Positions 21,503 to 30,104 are shown, counted from the first letter of the stretch. The stretch: 64,000 nt of DNA from Hydrogenophaga intermedia (GCF_000723405.1 NZ_CCAE010000006.1:137001-201000), one strand, 5' to 3'. The notes: generated from the letters alone by a model not told the origin. Made by a program: numbers and translations.

Positions 21503-22414
21503 ATGAGCGCCTTCTCGCCCCTGGTCCGCTACTTCGAGGAAGTGGCCGAGCAGCAATCGATCCGCCGCGCGGCCGAGCGCCTGCACATCGCGCCCAGCGC
21601 GGTCACGCGTCAGATCGCCCGTTTCGAGGAGATGCTGGGCATGCCGCTGTTCGAGCGCCTGCCGCGAGGTGTGAGGCTCACCTCGGCCGGCGAGATCATG
21701 CTGGCCAACGTGCGCCGCATGCGCCGCGACTTCGGCGGCGCGCTATCCCAGATCGACGCGCTCAAGGGCATGCGCCGCGGCCAGGTGCGCCTGGGCATCC
21801 TGCAGTACATGGGCGCGCAACTCATTCCGGACCTCATCGCCGACGTCAGCCGCGACTACCCGGGCATCTTCTTCTCCGTGCTGTCGGCCAACTCGCCGGA
21901 GATCGTGGACCGCGTGGCCAACGGTGAACTCGACATCGGCATGTGTTGGGCGCCGCCCTCCGCCGCTCCGGTGCGCCGCGTGCGCTCCTACCCGGTGTCA
22001 CTGGGCCTGACGGTACCGCCCCGACACGAATGGGCGCGGCGCAAGAGCATCACCCTGTCGGAGTGCCTGGGCCAGCCACTGATCCTGCCCACGCCCGACA
22101 CCGAGCCGCGCCGCATGATCGACAGCATGCTGCGCGGCGCCTCCGCCTCGCTGCAGCTGCTGGCCGAAACGAATTCCATGGCCACCATGACGCGTCTGGT
22201 GCTGGCCGGGGCGGGTGTGGCCGTCATGACGCGCGTGACCGTGGCGGACGAGATCCGCGCCGGCACCCTGGTGCACATCCCTTTGTCCGACCGCGGCATG
22301 CAGGGGCTTCAACTTGAGTTGCTGGTGCGTGCCGAGCGCACCCTGCCGCCCATGGCCGCGCTGATCCTGGACCTGCTGGACCTGCGCTTCGACCGCTACG
22401 CCGGGCAGTTCTGA
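21503..22414 (+). CDS. LysR-family transcriptional regulator
   Basis: Regulator of 303 residues. The winged helix-turn-helix covers residues about 8-65 (EQQSIRRAAERLHIAPSAVTRQIARFEEMLG, then LTSAGE). The C-terminal periplasmic-binding-like effector domain starts near 90. It lies upstream of, and on the same strand as, an orphan substrate-binding protein and a dioxygenase; the 134-bp gap between them holds a perfect T-N11-A palindrome, so it probably controls those two genes. Effector unknown. Confidence 0.92.
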   Translation: MSAFSPLVRYFEEVAEQQSIRRAAERLHIAPSAVTRQIARFEEMLGMPLFERLPRGVRLTSAGEIMLANVRRMRRDFGGALSQIDALKGMRRGQVRLGILQYMGAQLIPDLIADVSRDYPGIFFSVLSANSPEIVDRVANGELDIGMCWAPPSAAPVRRVRSYPVSLGLTVPPRHEWARRKSITLSECLGQPLILPTPDTEPRRMIDSMLRGASASLQLLAETNSMATMTRLVLAGAGVAVMTRVTVADEIRAGTLVHIPLSDRGMQGLQLELLVRAERTLPPMAALILDLLDLRFDRYAGQF

Positions 22415-22433
22415 AACGGGCGGGCCCGGGGTT

Positions 22434-22454
22434 GTGTTGCCTTGATGGCAACAC
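22434..22454 (+). promoter_or_regulatory. Candidate LysR operator (T-N11-A palindrome)
   Basis: Perfect 8-bp inverted repeat, arms 22434-22441 and 22447-22454 with 5-base spacer. Its inner part TTGCC-N5-GGCAA satisfies the T-N11-A rule of LysR-type binding sites. It lies just after the LysR stop and about 20 bp upstream of a candidate -35 box, the usual place for an activator site. It could alternatively fold as a hairpin in RNA. Confidence 0.5.
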
Positions 22455-22473
22455 GAAGTTCGAAAAACGATTC

Positions 22474-22502
22474 TTGTAGCTGAACAAGGCAAGGCCTAGA
22501 TT
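22474..22502 (+). promoter_or_regulatory. Candidate sigma-70 promoter for SBP-dioxygenase genes
   Basis: TTGTAG (22474-22479) and TAGATT (22497-22502) are separated by 17 bp, ahead of the substrate-binding gene at 22549. Both boxes are imperfect, as is common for activator-dependent promoters, and the LysR palindrome sits directly upstream. Confidence 0.4.
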
Positions 22503-22548
22503 CCCCCTCACGCAGGCGTTTTCCTGCGCTGTCGAATGGAACACGGAC

Positions 22549-23598
22549 ATGGGCAGCCTCTCTTCCTTCTCCCCTCGCCGCCGCAGCCTCGCGCTCGGCG
22601 GACTCGCCGCGCTGGTGGGCGCACCGGCCTGGTCGCAGCGCACCCCGGTGAAAGTGCGCTTCCAGTGCGATTGGCGCTTCGAAGCCGGCACCATCCCCTA
22701 CGTGGTGGCGCTCAGAAAGGGCTACTTCGCCGACGAGGGTCTGGACGTCACGCTCAACGTGGGGGCGGGCGCGTCGGCCACCGTCACGCGCCTGGCGTCG
22801 GGCAACTTCGACATGGGCACCGGCGACATGAACTCGTTGGCCGAGTTCGCGGGCAACAACGGCCTGGTGCCCGCCAAGGCCGTGATGCTGATGTACGAAA
22901 GCACGCCGGCCGCCATCTTCTCGCTGCGCAAGACCGGCATCAGCAAGCCGGCCGACCTGCGCGGGCGCACGCTCGCCGCGCCGGCCAACGACGGCGCGCG
23001 CCGCATCTTCCCGGCATTTGCCCTGGCCAACGGCCTGGATCCCGCAAACGACGTGGCCTGGACCTCGGTGGACCCGGCCATGCGCGAGACCATGCTGGCG
23101 CGCGGCCAGGCCGAGGTGATTTCGGGCTACATGGCCTCGGGCTGGGTCTCGCTGCAGCGCCTGGGCGTGGACCCGAAGGACATCGCGGTGATGAAGTACG
23201 CCGAGCATGGCGTGAAGCTGCCGGGCAACGCCATCCTGGCGCGCCCGGGCTTCATCGACGAGCAGCCCGAGGCGGTCGCGGCCTTCCTGCGCGCCGTCAC
23301 GCGCGGCCTGAAGGACGCTCACACCGACCGCGCCGGAGCCGTGGCCGTGCTCAAGGGCCACGAGCCGCTGGTGGACACACGCATCGAAGCCATGCGCCTG
23401 GGCGTCGTGCTCGACGGCGAAATCGCCACGCCCACCGTGCGCCGCCAAGGCATCGGCGACATCGACCTGGCGCGCTACCAGGAAGGCATCGACGCGCTCG
23501 CGAAGTTCCTGTCCTTCAAGACCACGCCCGACGCGGCCACCCTGGTCGACACCCGGTTCCTGCCGCCGCTGGCACAACGCAAGGTGTTTTCCGCATGA
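22549..23598 (+). CDS. Orphan ABC substrate-binding protein, NMT1/SsuA type
   Basis: Exported binding protein of 349 residues of the NMT1/THI5-like class, whose relatives bind sulfonates, nitrate, taurine or pyrimidine precursors. The signal peptide has an SPRRRSLALGG twin-arginine-like motif and ends near PAWSQ. The mature chain opens VKVRFQCDWRFEAGTIPYVVAL and includes GAGASATVTRLASGNFDMGTGDMNSLAEF, typical of the family. The stop overlaps the following dioxygenase ATG (ATGA). No permease or ATPase gene is adjacent. Ligand unknown; a compound oxidised by the dioxygenase is a reasonable guess. Confidence 0.88.
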   Translation: MGSLSSFSPRRRSLALGGLAALVGAPAWSQRTPVKVRFQCDWRFEAGTIPYVVALRKGYFADEGLDVTLNVGAGASATVTRLASGNFDMGTGDMNSLAEFAGNNGLVPAKAVMLMYESTPAAIFSLRKTGISKPADLRGRTLAAPANDGARRIFPAFALANGLDPANDVAWTSVDPAMRETMLARGQAEVISGYMASGWVSLQRLGVDPKDIAVMKYAEHGVKLPGNAILARPGFIDEQPEAVAAFLRAVTRGLKDAHTDRAGAVAVLKGHEPLVDTRIEAMRLGVVLDGEIATPTVRRQGIGDIDLARYQEGIDALAKFLSFKTTPDAATLVDTRFLPPLAQRKVFSA

Positions 23599-24578
23599 AC
23601 ACGGCCATCGACACCGCCGCCGTTCCCACCGCCATGTCCACACGCCGCCTGCCGGTGGTGGACCTGCAGCCCTTCCTCTTTGGCGACGCCGCCGCGCGAC
23701 ACGCGGTCGCCCGCGACATCGCGATCGCCTGCGAGGCCTACGGCTTTTTCTACCTGCGCGGACACGGCATTCCGGCCGACACCATCGCGGGCGGCTTCGA
23801 GTCGGCGCGGCGCTTCTTCGAGCTGCCGCTGGACGAGCGAATGGCCTGCCGCGTCACCCGCCCGCGCCAGAACCGCGGCTACCAACCGATGTTCGACACA
23901 GCCCTGGCCGGCGGCAAGAGCGACCTCAAGCATTCCTTCGACATGGGCTTTCCCCTGCCCGAGGACGACGCCGACATCGAAGCCGGCCTGCCCTTCCACG
24001 CGCCCAACGCCTGGCCCCAACTGCCCGGCTTTCGCGCCCACGTCGAAGGCCTGTACTTCGCCATGCTCCACTGCGGCCACCAGATCCTGCGCGCCATGGC
24101 GCTCTCGCTGGACGCCGACGAGAACTTCTTCGTCGGCCGCTGCCGCAAGCCCACGACCAACATGCGCCTGGTGCACTACCCGCCGCAAAGCACCGACCCC
24201 GACGCGGGCCTGGGCGCGCGCGCGCACACCGACAAGGGCATCGTCACCCTCCTGCTCAACGACGACGTGGGCGGCCTGCACGTCATGTCCGACGACGGGC
24301 AGTGGATCGATGCGCCGCCCGACCCTGAGGCCATCATCGTCAACGTGGGCGACCTGATGACGCGCTGGACCAACGGGCGCTTCCGCTCGGCAATGCACCG
24401 CGTGGTCAACGCCACCGGGCGCCAGCGCTACTCCATCCCGCAGTTCCATCACACCACGTTCCATGCGGTGGTGGATCCGCTGGACCTCGTGCGTGGCGAA
24501 CCCGCCAACTTCGAACCGGTGGTGGCCGGCGAGTTCGTGGCCAACGGCTTCCGACGCGACCGCAAATCCTGGGCCTGA
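23595..24578 (+). CDS. Fe(II)/2-oxoglutarate dioxygenase, isopenicillin N synthase-like
   Basis: Non-haem iron oxygenase of 327 residues. The N-terminal DIOX_N part (residues about 18-130) has LPVVDLQPF and AYGFFYLRGHGIP. The iron facial triad is His211-x-Asp213 and His268, and Arg278-x-Ser280 (RYS) binds 2-oxoglutarate. This set favours a 2-oxoglutarate-dependent oxygenase over true isopenicillin N synthase. It is coupled to the binding-protein gene by ATGA and presumably regulated with it. Substrate unknown. Confidence 0.9.
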   Translation: MNTAIDTAAVPTAMSTRRLPVVDLQPFLFGDAAARHAVARDIAIACEAYGFFYLRGHGIPADTIAGGFESARRFFELPLDERMACRVTRPRQNRGYQPMFDTALAGGKSDLKHSFDMGFPLPEDDADIEAGLPFHAPNAWPQLPGFRAHVEGLYFAMLHCGHQILRAMALSLDADENFFVGRCRKPTTNMRLVHYPPQSTDPDAGLGARAHTDKGIVTLLLNDDVGGLHVMSDDGQWIDAPPDPEAIIVNVGDLMTRWTNGRFRSAMHRVVNATGRQRYSIPQFHHTTFHAVVDPLDLVRGEPANFEPVVAGEFVANGFRRDRKSWA

Positions 24579-24627
24579 GCCCCGCGCGCGCCAGGAGCGG
24601 CGACCGGCGGCGTCCGATAATCCGCGC

Positions 24628-25158
24628 ATGCCCGACACCGCCCCCCGCGACACGCTCACCGCGTCGCCGGCCCGCCCCACCTGGCGCTTCCTCTTCGCCC
24701 ACCCCGCCCACTTCATCGCGCTCGGCGCGGGCGCGGGCCTGTCGAGGCTGGCGCCGGGCACCTCGGGCACGCTGTGGGCCTGGGTGGCCTGGCTGGTGCT
24801 GGAGCCGGTGCTCCCGCACAGCACCTGGGGCCTGCTCATCGCCGCCGCCACGCTGATCGGCTGGTGGGCCTGCACCGTCACCGCGCGGCACATGGGCGTG
24901 GCCGACTCGGGCCACATCGTGTGGGACGAGGTGGTCGCCTTCTGGCTCGTGCTCTGGCTCATCGCGCCCAGCGGCTTCTGGGCGCAGCTCGTGGCCTTCG
25001 CGCTGTTCCGCCTGTTCGACGCGGTGAAGCTGGGGCCCATGGCCTGGGCCGACCGCGCGTTCAAAGGCTTCGGCCCGCGCGGCGGCTTCGGCATCCTGCT
25101 CGACGACTTCGCGGCCGCGCTGTGCACGCTGCTGGTGATCGCGCTCTGGCGCTTCTGA
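24628..25158 (+). CDS. pgpA: Phosphatidylglycerophosphatase A
   Basis: Inner-membrane phosphatase dephosphorylating phosphatidylglycerol phosphate in phospholipid synthesis. It has 176 residues, with hydrophobic spans near residues 27-45, 47-75, 95-120 and 155-175. Family motifs are RLAPGTSGTLWAW, DSGHIVWDEVVAFW, LFRLFDAVKLGP and GFGILLDDFAAAL. It lies 2 bp ahead of pncC. The start at 24628 lies 49 bp after the dioxygenase stop. Confidence 0.93.
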   Translation: MPDTAPRDTLTASPARPTWRFLFAHPAHFIALGAGAGLSRLAPGTSGTLWAWVAWLVLEPVLPHSTWGLLIAAATLIGWWACTVTARHMGVADSGHIVWDEVVAFWLVLWLIAPSGFWAQLVAFALFRLFDAVKLGPMAWADRAFKGFGPRGGFGILLDDFAAALCTLLVIALWRF

Positions 25159-25160
25159 CC

Positions 25161-25637
25161 ATGGACCTCACCGACGTCGTGACCGAACTCGCCACCCGCC
25201 TGCGCGAACGCGGCTGGCAGATGGCCAGCGCCGAAAGCTGCACCGGCGGCCTGATCGCCGCCGCCTGCACCGAACTCAGCGGCTCCAGCGACTGGTTCGA
25301 TCGCGGCTTCGTGACCTACTCCAACGCCGCCAAGACCGACTCACTGGGCGTGCCCGCCGCCCTCATCGACGCGCACGGCGCGGTGAGCGAGCCCGTGGCG
25401 CGCGCCATGGCCTCGGGCGCGGTGGCGCACTCGGCGGCGCGCTGCGCGCTCGCGGTCACCGGCGTGGCCGGTCCCACAGGTGGCAGCGCCGACAAACCCG
25501 TGGGCACCGTGTGGTTCGGCTGGAGCACGCCGGCCGGCGTGGCCACCGAACACCGCCGCTTCGACGGCGACCGCGCCGCCGTGCGCGCGCAGGCCGTGCG
25601 GCACGCGCTCGCCGGCCTGCTGCAACGCTTGCCCTGA
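25161..25637 (+). CDS. pncC: Nicotinamide-nucleotide amidase (CinA C-terminal domain)
   Basis: Deamidates nicotinamide mononucleotide to nicotinate mononucleotide in NAD recycling. It has 158 residues, a stand-alone CinA C-terminal domain without the N-terminal MoaB-like half. Motifs are ASAESCTGGLIAA near residue 24, GFVTYSNAAKTDSLGVP near 50 and ALAVTGVAGPTGGSADKPVGTVWFG near 97. It starts 2 bp after pgpA; the pgpA-pncC pair is frequent in Proteobacteria. Confidence 0.94.
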   Translation: MDLTDVVTELATRLRERGWQMASAESCTGGLIAAACTELSGSSDWFDRGFVTYSNAAKTDSLGVPAALIDAHGAVSEPVARAMASGAVAHSAARCALAVTGVAGPTGGSADKPVGTVWFGWSTPAGVATEHRRFDGDRAAVRAQAVRHALAGLLQRLP

Positions 25638-25644
25638 TTCCCCC

Positions 25645-26787
25645 ATGGCCGACGCCTTCAAGCTGCTCATCAACCCCGAGACCGTGGCGCACACCGCGCG
25701 CCACCTGCGACGCGCCTGGCGCGGCTTCGACGCCGAGCGCTTCTCGGCCATCGCACTCGACGGCCAGGACGGCCTGGAGTTCAAGGCCCGCGCGCACCGT
25801 CTGGCCGACGCGCTGCTGGCCACGCTGCCCGAGGACTTCGACCGCGCCTGCGGCGTGCTGGAGACCGCGCTCGCGCCGCCGTTGGCCCTGGACGCCGACG
25901 GCGAGCCCGTGGGCTTGCAGGGCGCGCAACCGCAGGGCGTGTCGGGCTGGGCGCTGTGGGGCGCCGGCGAATGGGTGGCGCGCGCCGGCCTGGGCGAGCC
26001 CGAACGCGCCCTGCTCTGCCTGCGCGAGATCACGCAGCGCTTCACGGCCGAGTTCGCCATCCGCCCCTTCATCGCGCAGCGGCCCGAGGCGGTGTTCCCG
26101 GTGCTCGAGCGCTGGACCGGCGACAGCAGCGCGCACGTGCGTCGGCTGGTCAGCGAAGGCAGCCGCCCGCGACTGCCCTGGGGCCTGCGGCTGCAGGCTT
26201 TGGTGGTCGATCCGGCCCCCACGCTGCCGCTGCTGCACGCGCTGCAGAACGACGGCAGCGCCTACGTGCGCCGCAGCGTGGCCAACCACCTCAACGACAT
26301 CGCCAAGGACCACCCCGAGCTGGTGGCCAGCTGGGTGCGCGAGCACCGCGTGGGCGCCAGCGCGGCGCGCGAGGCCTTGCTGCGCCACGCCAGCCGCGGC
26401 CTCATCAAGGCCGGGCACGCGCCCACGCTGGCGGCCTGGGGCCTCGCACACGGTCTCGACGGTGGGGCCACGCTGAAGCTCACGCCCGCGAAGGTGGTGG
26501 TGGGCGGCAGCCTGCGACTCGACGCCACGCTGCGGTCCCGCGCGCGCACTGCGCAGGCGCTGGTGGTCGATTACGCCGTGCACCACGTGAAGGCCAATGG
26601 CTCGGCCTCGCCCAAGGTGTTCAAAGGGTGGAAGCTCGACCTCGCACCGGGCGAGACCCGCGCGCTGGGCAAGGCGCATTCGCTTCGGGAGGTGACGACG
26701 CGGCGCCTGTACCCGGGCCGCCACCGGGTGGAGCTGCTGGTCAACGGTGTGGCGGTGGCCGAGGCCGCGTTCGATCTGTCGGCCTGA
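25645..26787 (+). CDS. DNA alkylation repair glycosylase, AlkC type with Ig-like tail
   Basis: HEAT-repeat DNA glycosylase of 380 residues. Helical repeats cover about residues 1-270, with AEFAIRPFIAQRPEAVFPVLERWTGDSSAHVRRLVSEGSRPRLPW and YVRRSVANHLNDIAKDHPELV typical of AlkC/AlkD proteins. The last 100 residues (about 275-380) are beta-rich and match the Ig-like domain that distinguishes AlkC from AlkD. AlkC enzymes excise 3-methyladenine and 3-methylcytosine. It starts 7 bp after pncC, so it is probably cotranscribed, and converges on the next gene. Confidence 0.88.
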   Translation: MADAFKLLINPETVAHTARHLRRAWRGFDAERFSAIALDGQDGLEFKARAHRLADALLATLPEDFDRACGVLETALAPPLALDADGEPVGLQGAQPQGVSGWALWGAGEWVARAGLGEPERALLCLREITQRFTAEFAIRPFIAQRPEAVFPVLERWTGDSSAHVRRLVSEGSRPRLPWGLRLQALVVDPAPTLPLLHALQNDGSAYVRRSVANHLNDIAKDHPELVASWVREHRVGASAAREALLRHASRGLIKAGHAPTLAAWGLAHGLDGGATLKLTPAKVVVGGSLRLDATLRSRARTAQALVVDYAVHHVKANGSASPKVFKGWKLDLAPGETRALGKAHSLREVTTRRLYPGRHRVELLVNGVAVAEAAFDLSA

Positions 26788-26799
26788 CTCGGGCCTTGA

Positions 26800-27957
26800 T
26801 CAGGCCTTGAGGATGTGCGCCTGCAAACCGCGCCTAGGGGCTGGCTGCACCGCTGGCGCGTGGCCCAGACGCGCCCACATCTGCACCGTGAAGCGCGGGG
26901 CGCTGGCCTGCAGCCGCTCGTGGATCTCGCGGTAGAGCGCGCCCATCTCCGGGTACTCCTGCAAGGCCTGCGAGATGGGCTGCATCGACAGGCCCTGTTC
27001 GGTGGCCGCGAGTTGCGTGCGCACCCAGGCGCGACCGGCGTTCACCTGCGTCACCCGGTCGTTGCCCTCGGTGACCAGCCAGTAGAAGGCCGGCGTGGTG
27101 TCGATCTTGGCGTTGAAGCCGTCGATCTGGCTCTGGACAGCGCGGTCGCCGGGCGCGGGCGCGACGCTGCGGTCGAACAAGCCGAGCGCGGTCGCCACGC
27201 GCACCATCGGGTCGTTGACCGACAGGCCGTCACGGTGCGCGGCGATCTCGCGCGGGCCAACGCGCAGCACCTTGAACGATTCGAGCACGGTGCGCGGCGT
27301 GGTGAGCTCGATGCGCCAGGCCTCCTTGGCGATGCGCCTGTGGTGTTCTATGGCCTCGGCGTCGTCGGCCGTGACGAAGCCCGTGCGGAACGGGTGGGCC
27401 GAGGTGCTGCGCGCGATCGCCTCGCGCGCGCTGGCCTCGGGCACGCGGGGCTCGTAGGCCTCGCGGTTGGTGCGGCGGCGCAGCACCTGGGCGAACAAGG
27501 GGTCGGGCCGCACGCTGGCGTCGGGCACCAGGCGGATGCGTGCGGTGGGCCGCGCATCCACCGCGGCCGGACCGAACTCGCCCTCGGGAAACAGCGCGAT
27601 GTCGGCGCGGTGGCCCTTCTGCCGCGTGGCCTGTTCCAGCAATTCGATGAAGGTGCCCTGGCTCATCAGCATCTGGCGCGAGAACGGATCAGTTTCGGGC
27701 AGCAAGCGCGTGCGGTCGATGAACAGCGTGATCTCGCCCGGCACCGACAGGTCCACCAGCCAGCTTTGCAAGTTGTGCGAATGTGGCGCGAGCAGCGCGT
27801 ACGACAGGGCCCAGCGGCGAGGATCTGGCTCGTCACCTGGGCCGCGCCAGGCCGCGATGGCCTCGTCGGGCAGCGCGCTGCTGCAGCCTGGCAGACCCGC
27901 GGTTGCTGCGGCGATGGCGCCACCACCCGCGAGGCGAAGGAGGGAACGGCGGTGCAT
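26800..27957 (-). CDS. Exported Acg-like nitroreductase family protein
   Basis: Protein of 385 residues of the Acg family (FMN-binding nitroreductase fold, seen in Mycobacterium Rv2032-type proteins). The N-terminus MHRRSLLRLAGGGAIAA resembles a Tat signal and is followed by LPGCSS, a lipobox with Cys25, so it may be a Tat-exported lipoprotein. Family traits are LLAPHSHNLQSW near residue 55, RRRTNREAYEPR near 160 and the C-terminal EQGLSMQPISQALQEYPEM. It is divergent from a LysR gene across 91 bp. Oxidoreductase substrate unknown. ATG at 27990 is an alternative start but would hide the Arg pair. Confidence 0.83.
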   Translation of the reverse strand: MHRRSLLRLAGGGAIAAATAGLPGCSSALPDEAIAAWRGPGDEPDPRRWALSYALLAPHSHNLQSWLVDLSVPGEITLFIDRTRLLPETDPFSRQMLMSQGTFIELLEQATRQKGHRADIALFPEGEFGPAAVDARPTARIRLVPDASVRPDPLFAQVLRRRTNREAYEPRVPEASAREAIARSTSAHPFRTGFVTADDAEAIEHHRRIAKEAWRIELTTPRTVLESFKVLRVGPREIAAHRDGLSVNDPMVRVATALGLFDRSVAPAPGDRAVQSQIDGFNAKIDTTPAFYWLVTEGNDRVTQVNAGRAWVRTQLAATEQGLSMQPISQALQEYPEMGALYREIHERLQASAPRFTVQMWARLGHAPAVQPAPRRGLQAHILKA

Positions 27958-28017
27958 GGTGGGCTCCTGTTGGGTGCTGGGTGAGGCCATTGTCGAAAGA
28001 CCAGGCCTCTAGAACAA

Positions 28018-28031
28018 TTGACGAACATCAA
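28018..28031. promoter_or_regulatory. Candidate LysR operator TTGA-N6-TCAA
   Basis: Inverted repeat 28018-28021/28028-28031 in the 91-bp space between the divergent nitroreductase and LysR genes. It fits the T-N11-A rule. It is 17 bp upstream of the LysR ATG, a position allowing autorepression together with activation of the divergent gene. Confidence 0.4.
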
Positions 28032-28048
28032 ACACCAGCCATGCACAA

Positions 28049-28939
28049 ATGAATGACCCGGGCTTCAACTGGTCGCTGATCCGCTCCTTCCTGGCCGCGC
28101 TCGACCAGGGCAGCCTCATGGGCGCCGCGCGCGCCCTGGGCCTGCACCAGCCCACCCTGGGCCGGCACATCGGCGAGCTGGAGGCGCAACTCGGCCTGAC
28201 ACTGTTCGAACGCACCGGGCGCGGCCTGATCCCCACGCCCGACGCGCTGCGGCTGGCCGAGTCGGCACGCGGCATGGCGGCGGCGGCCGACCAGCTCGCG
28301 CGCCGGGCCAGCGGCGCGCAGCACGGCCTGCAGGGCACCGTGCGCCTGAGCGCCAGCCAGCCCGTGGCCTGCACGCTGCTGCCCCCCGTGCTCGTGCAAC
28401 TGCGCGCGGCCTTGCCCGAGGTGCAGATCGAACTCGTGGTGAGCAACGCGGTGAGCAACCTGCTGCAGCGCGACGCCGACATCGCGATCCGCCTGGTGCG
28501 CCCGGACCAGGGCTCGCTGGTGAGCCGGCGCGTGGGCCAGGCGGCCATCGGCGCGTACGCCCACCGCGACTACCTGCGCCGCCGCGGCACGCCGCGCCAA
28601 CCCGCCGACCTGCTGCAGCACGAGCTGATCGGCAACGACCGCCAGACCGACATCGTGCGTGGCTTCGCAGCGCTGGGGCATGCGGTCACGCGCGAGCACT
28701 TCGCGCTGCGCACCGACGACCTCATCGCGCACGAGGCGCTGGTGCGCGCGGGCGCGGGCATCGGCTTCCTCACACGCTACGTGGCGCGCCAGCACGCCGA
28801 GCTGGTGCCTCTGCTGCCGACGCTGCCGATCCCGCCGCTGCCCATGTGGCTGGCGGTGCACCGTGAGATCCGCAGCAACCCGCGCGTACGCGCGGTGTGG
28901 GATTACCTGGCGGCATCCCTGCCCGGCGCGCTGGGTTGA
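28049..28939 (+). CDS. LysR-family transcriptional regulator
   Basis: Regulator of 296 residues. The winged HTH (residues about 5-63) includes LDQGSLMGAARALGLHQPTLGRHIGELEAQLG and FERTGRGLIPT. The effector domain follows from about 90. Divergent from the exported nitroreductase and sharing a 91-bp intergenic space with a T-N11-A repeat, it is the likely controller of that gene. It begins MNDPGFNWSLIRSFLAALDQG. Confidence 0.92.
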   Translation: MNDPGFNWSLIRSFLAALDQGSLMGAARALGLHQPTLGRHIGELEAQLGLTLFERTGRGLIPTPDALRLAESARGMAAAADQLARRASGAQHGLQGTVRLSASQPVACTLLPPVLVQLRAALPEVQIELVVSNAVSNLLQRDADIAIRLVRPDQGSLVSRRVGQAAIGAYAHRDYLRRRGTPRQPADLLQHELIGNDRQTDIVRGFAALGHAVTREHFALRTDDLIAHEALVRAGAGIGFLTRYVARQHAELVPLLPTLPIPPLPMWLAVHREIRSNPRVRAVWDYLAASLPGALG

Positions 28940-29002
28940 ATGCCCCAGGCGTCATCCCCCACTTCTATACTGGCCGCCCACCAACGACTTCAGGAGATCG
29001 CC

Positions 29003-29419
29003 ATGGGGTTCTTCACCACCATCCTCGACAAGCTGGGCCTGTCCACCGCCAACGCCGCCACGCCGCCGGCCGCGTCGCCTGCACAGGCGCCCGTGGCCGC
29101 ACCCAGCCCGGCACCGGCCGCCGCCGCGCCCGCGCCGGCCGTGGTCAACCCCATCGCCATGGTGGACGTGGTCGCGCAGCTGGAAAAGCGCGCCGCCGCC
29201 AACCCGCAGAAGCTCAACTGGAAGACCTCCATCGTCGACCTGCTCAAGCTGCTCGACATGGACAGCAGCCTGCAGGCGCGCAAGGAACTGGCCAAGGAGC
29301 TCTACTGCCCCGATGAGTTCATGAACGACTCGGCCAAGATGAACGTGTGGCTGCACAAGAACGTGCTCGGCCACATCGCGGCCAATGGCGGCAACGTGCC
29401 AAAGGAGTTGCTGGACTGA
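29003..29419 (+). CDS. DUF3597 domain protein
   Basis: Protein of 138 residues. A short N-terminal helix MGFFTTILDKLGL is followed by an Ala/Pro-rich low-complexity linker at about residues 15-48, then the DUF3597 domain: VDVVAQLEKRAAANPQKLNWKTSIVDLLKLLDMDSSLQARKELAKEL and WLHKNVLGHIAANGGNVP. Function of the domain is unknown; the folded part resembles the peptidoglycan-associated LysM-linked DUF3597 found elsewhere. CAGGAG is placed 8 bp before the ATG. It stands alone between LysR and GST. Confidence 0.85.
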   Translation: MGFFTTILDKLGLSTANAATPPAASPAQAPVAAPSPAPAAAAPAPAVVNPIAMVDVVAQLEKRAAANPQKLNWKTSIVDLLKLLDMDSSLQARKELAKELYCPDEFMNDSAKMNVWLHKNVLGHIAANGGNVPKELLD

Positions 29420-29441
29420 ACCACACGTCTGGACTGCCCGC

Positions 29442-30104
29442 ATGATCCGCGTCCACCACCTCAACCACTCGCGCTCGCAGCGCGTGCTCTGGCTCCTGGA
29501 AGAGCTGGGCCTGCCCTACGAGATCGTGCGCTACGAACGCGACCGCAAGACCATGCTGGCGCCGCCCGAGCTCAAGCGGGTGCACCCGCTGGGCAAGTCG
29601 CCCGTGGTCACCGACGGTGCGCTGGTGCTGGCCGAATCCGGCGCCATCCTGGAAACCCTGGTGGAACGCCACGGGCCGCAGCTGCGGCCCGACCCGGCGT
29701 CGCCAGAGTTCCTGCGCTACCGCTACTGGATGCACTACGCCGAGGGCTCGCTGATGCCGCCGCTGCTGCTCAAGCTGGTGTTCGACCAAGTGGAGAAGGC
29801 GCCGCTGATCGTGCGGCCGGTGGCGAAAGCCATCTCGGCCAAGGTCAAGCGCCGCTTCATCACGCCCAACCTGAAGCAACACCTGGACTTCCTGGAGGCC
29901 GAACTGGCCAGCGACCCGTGGTTCGCCGGCCAGGCCTTCAGCGCGGCCGACGTGCAGATGAGCTTTCCGGTGGAAGCGGCCGTGGCGCGCGGCGGGCTCG
30001 ATGCGAAGCGCCCGCGCCTGATGGACTGGCTGCGCCGCATCCACGAGCGCCCGGCTTACCGGCGCGCGATCGACAAGGGCGGGCCGTTCGAGATCCTCGG
30101 TTGA
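29442..30104 (+). CDS. Glutathione S-transferase
   Basis: Cytosolic GST of 220 residues. The N-terminal thioredoxin fold (1-80) has [25 protein letters not shown], and the cis-Pro and glutathione-binding step KSPVVTDGALVLAESGAILETL. The C-terminal helical domain ends with FSAADVQMSFPVEAAV. The catalytic position is probably Ser9/Ser11 of the NHSRSQRV segment. Class and substrate are uncertain. The start at 29442 is 22 bp after the DUF3597 stop. Confidence 0.93.
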   Translation: MIRVHHLNHSRSQRVLWLLEELGLPYEIVRYERDRKTMLAPPELKRVHPLGKSPVVTDGALVLAESGAILETLVERHGPQLRPDPASPEFLRYRYWMHYAEGSLMPPLLLKLVFDQVEKAPLIVRPVAKAISAKVKRRFITPNLKQHLDFLEAELASDPWFAGQAFSAADVQMSFPVEAAVARGGLDAKRPRLMDWLRRIHERPAYRRAIDKGGPFEILG

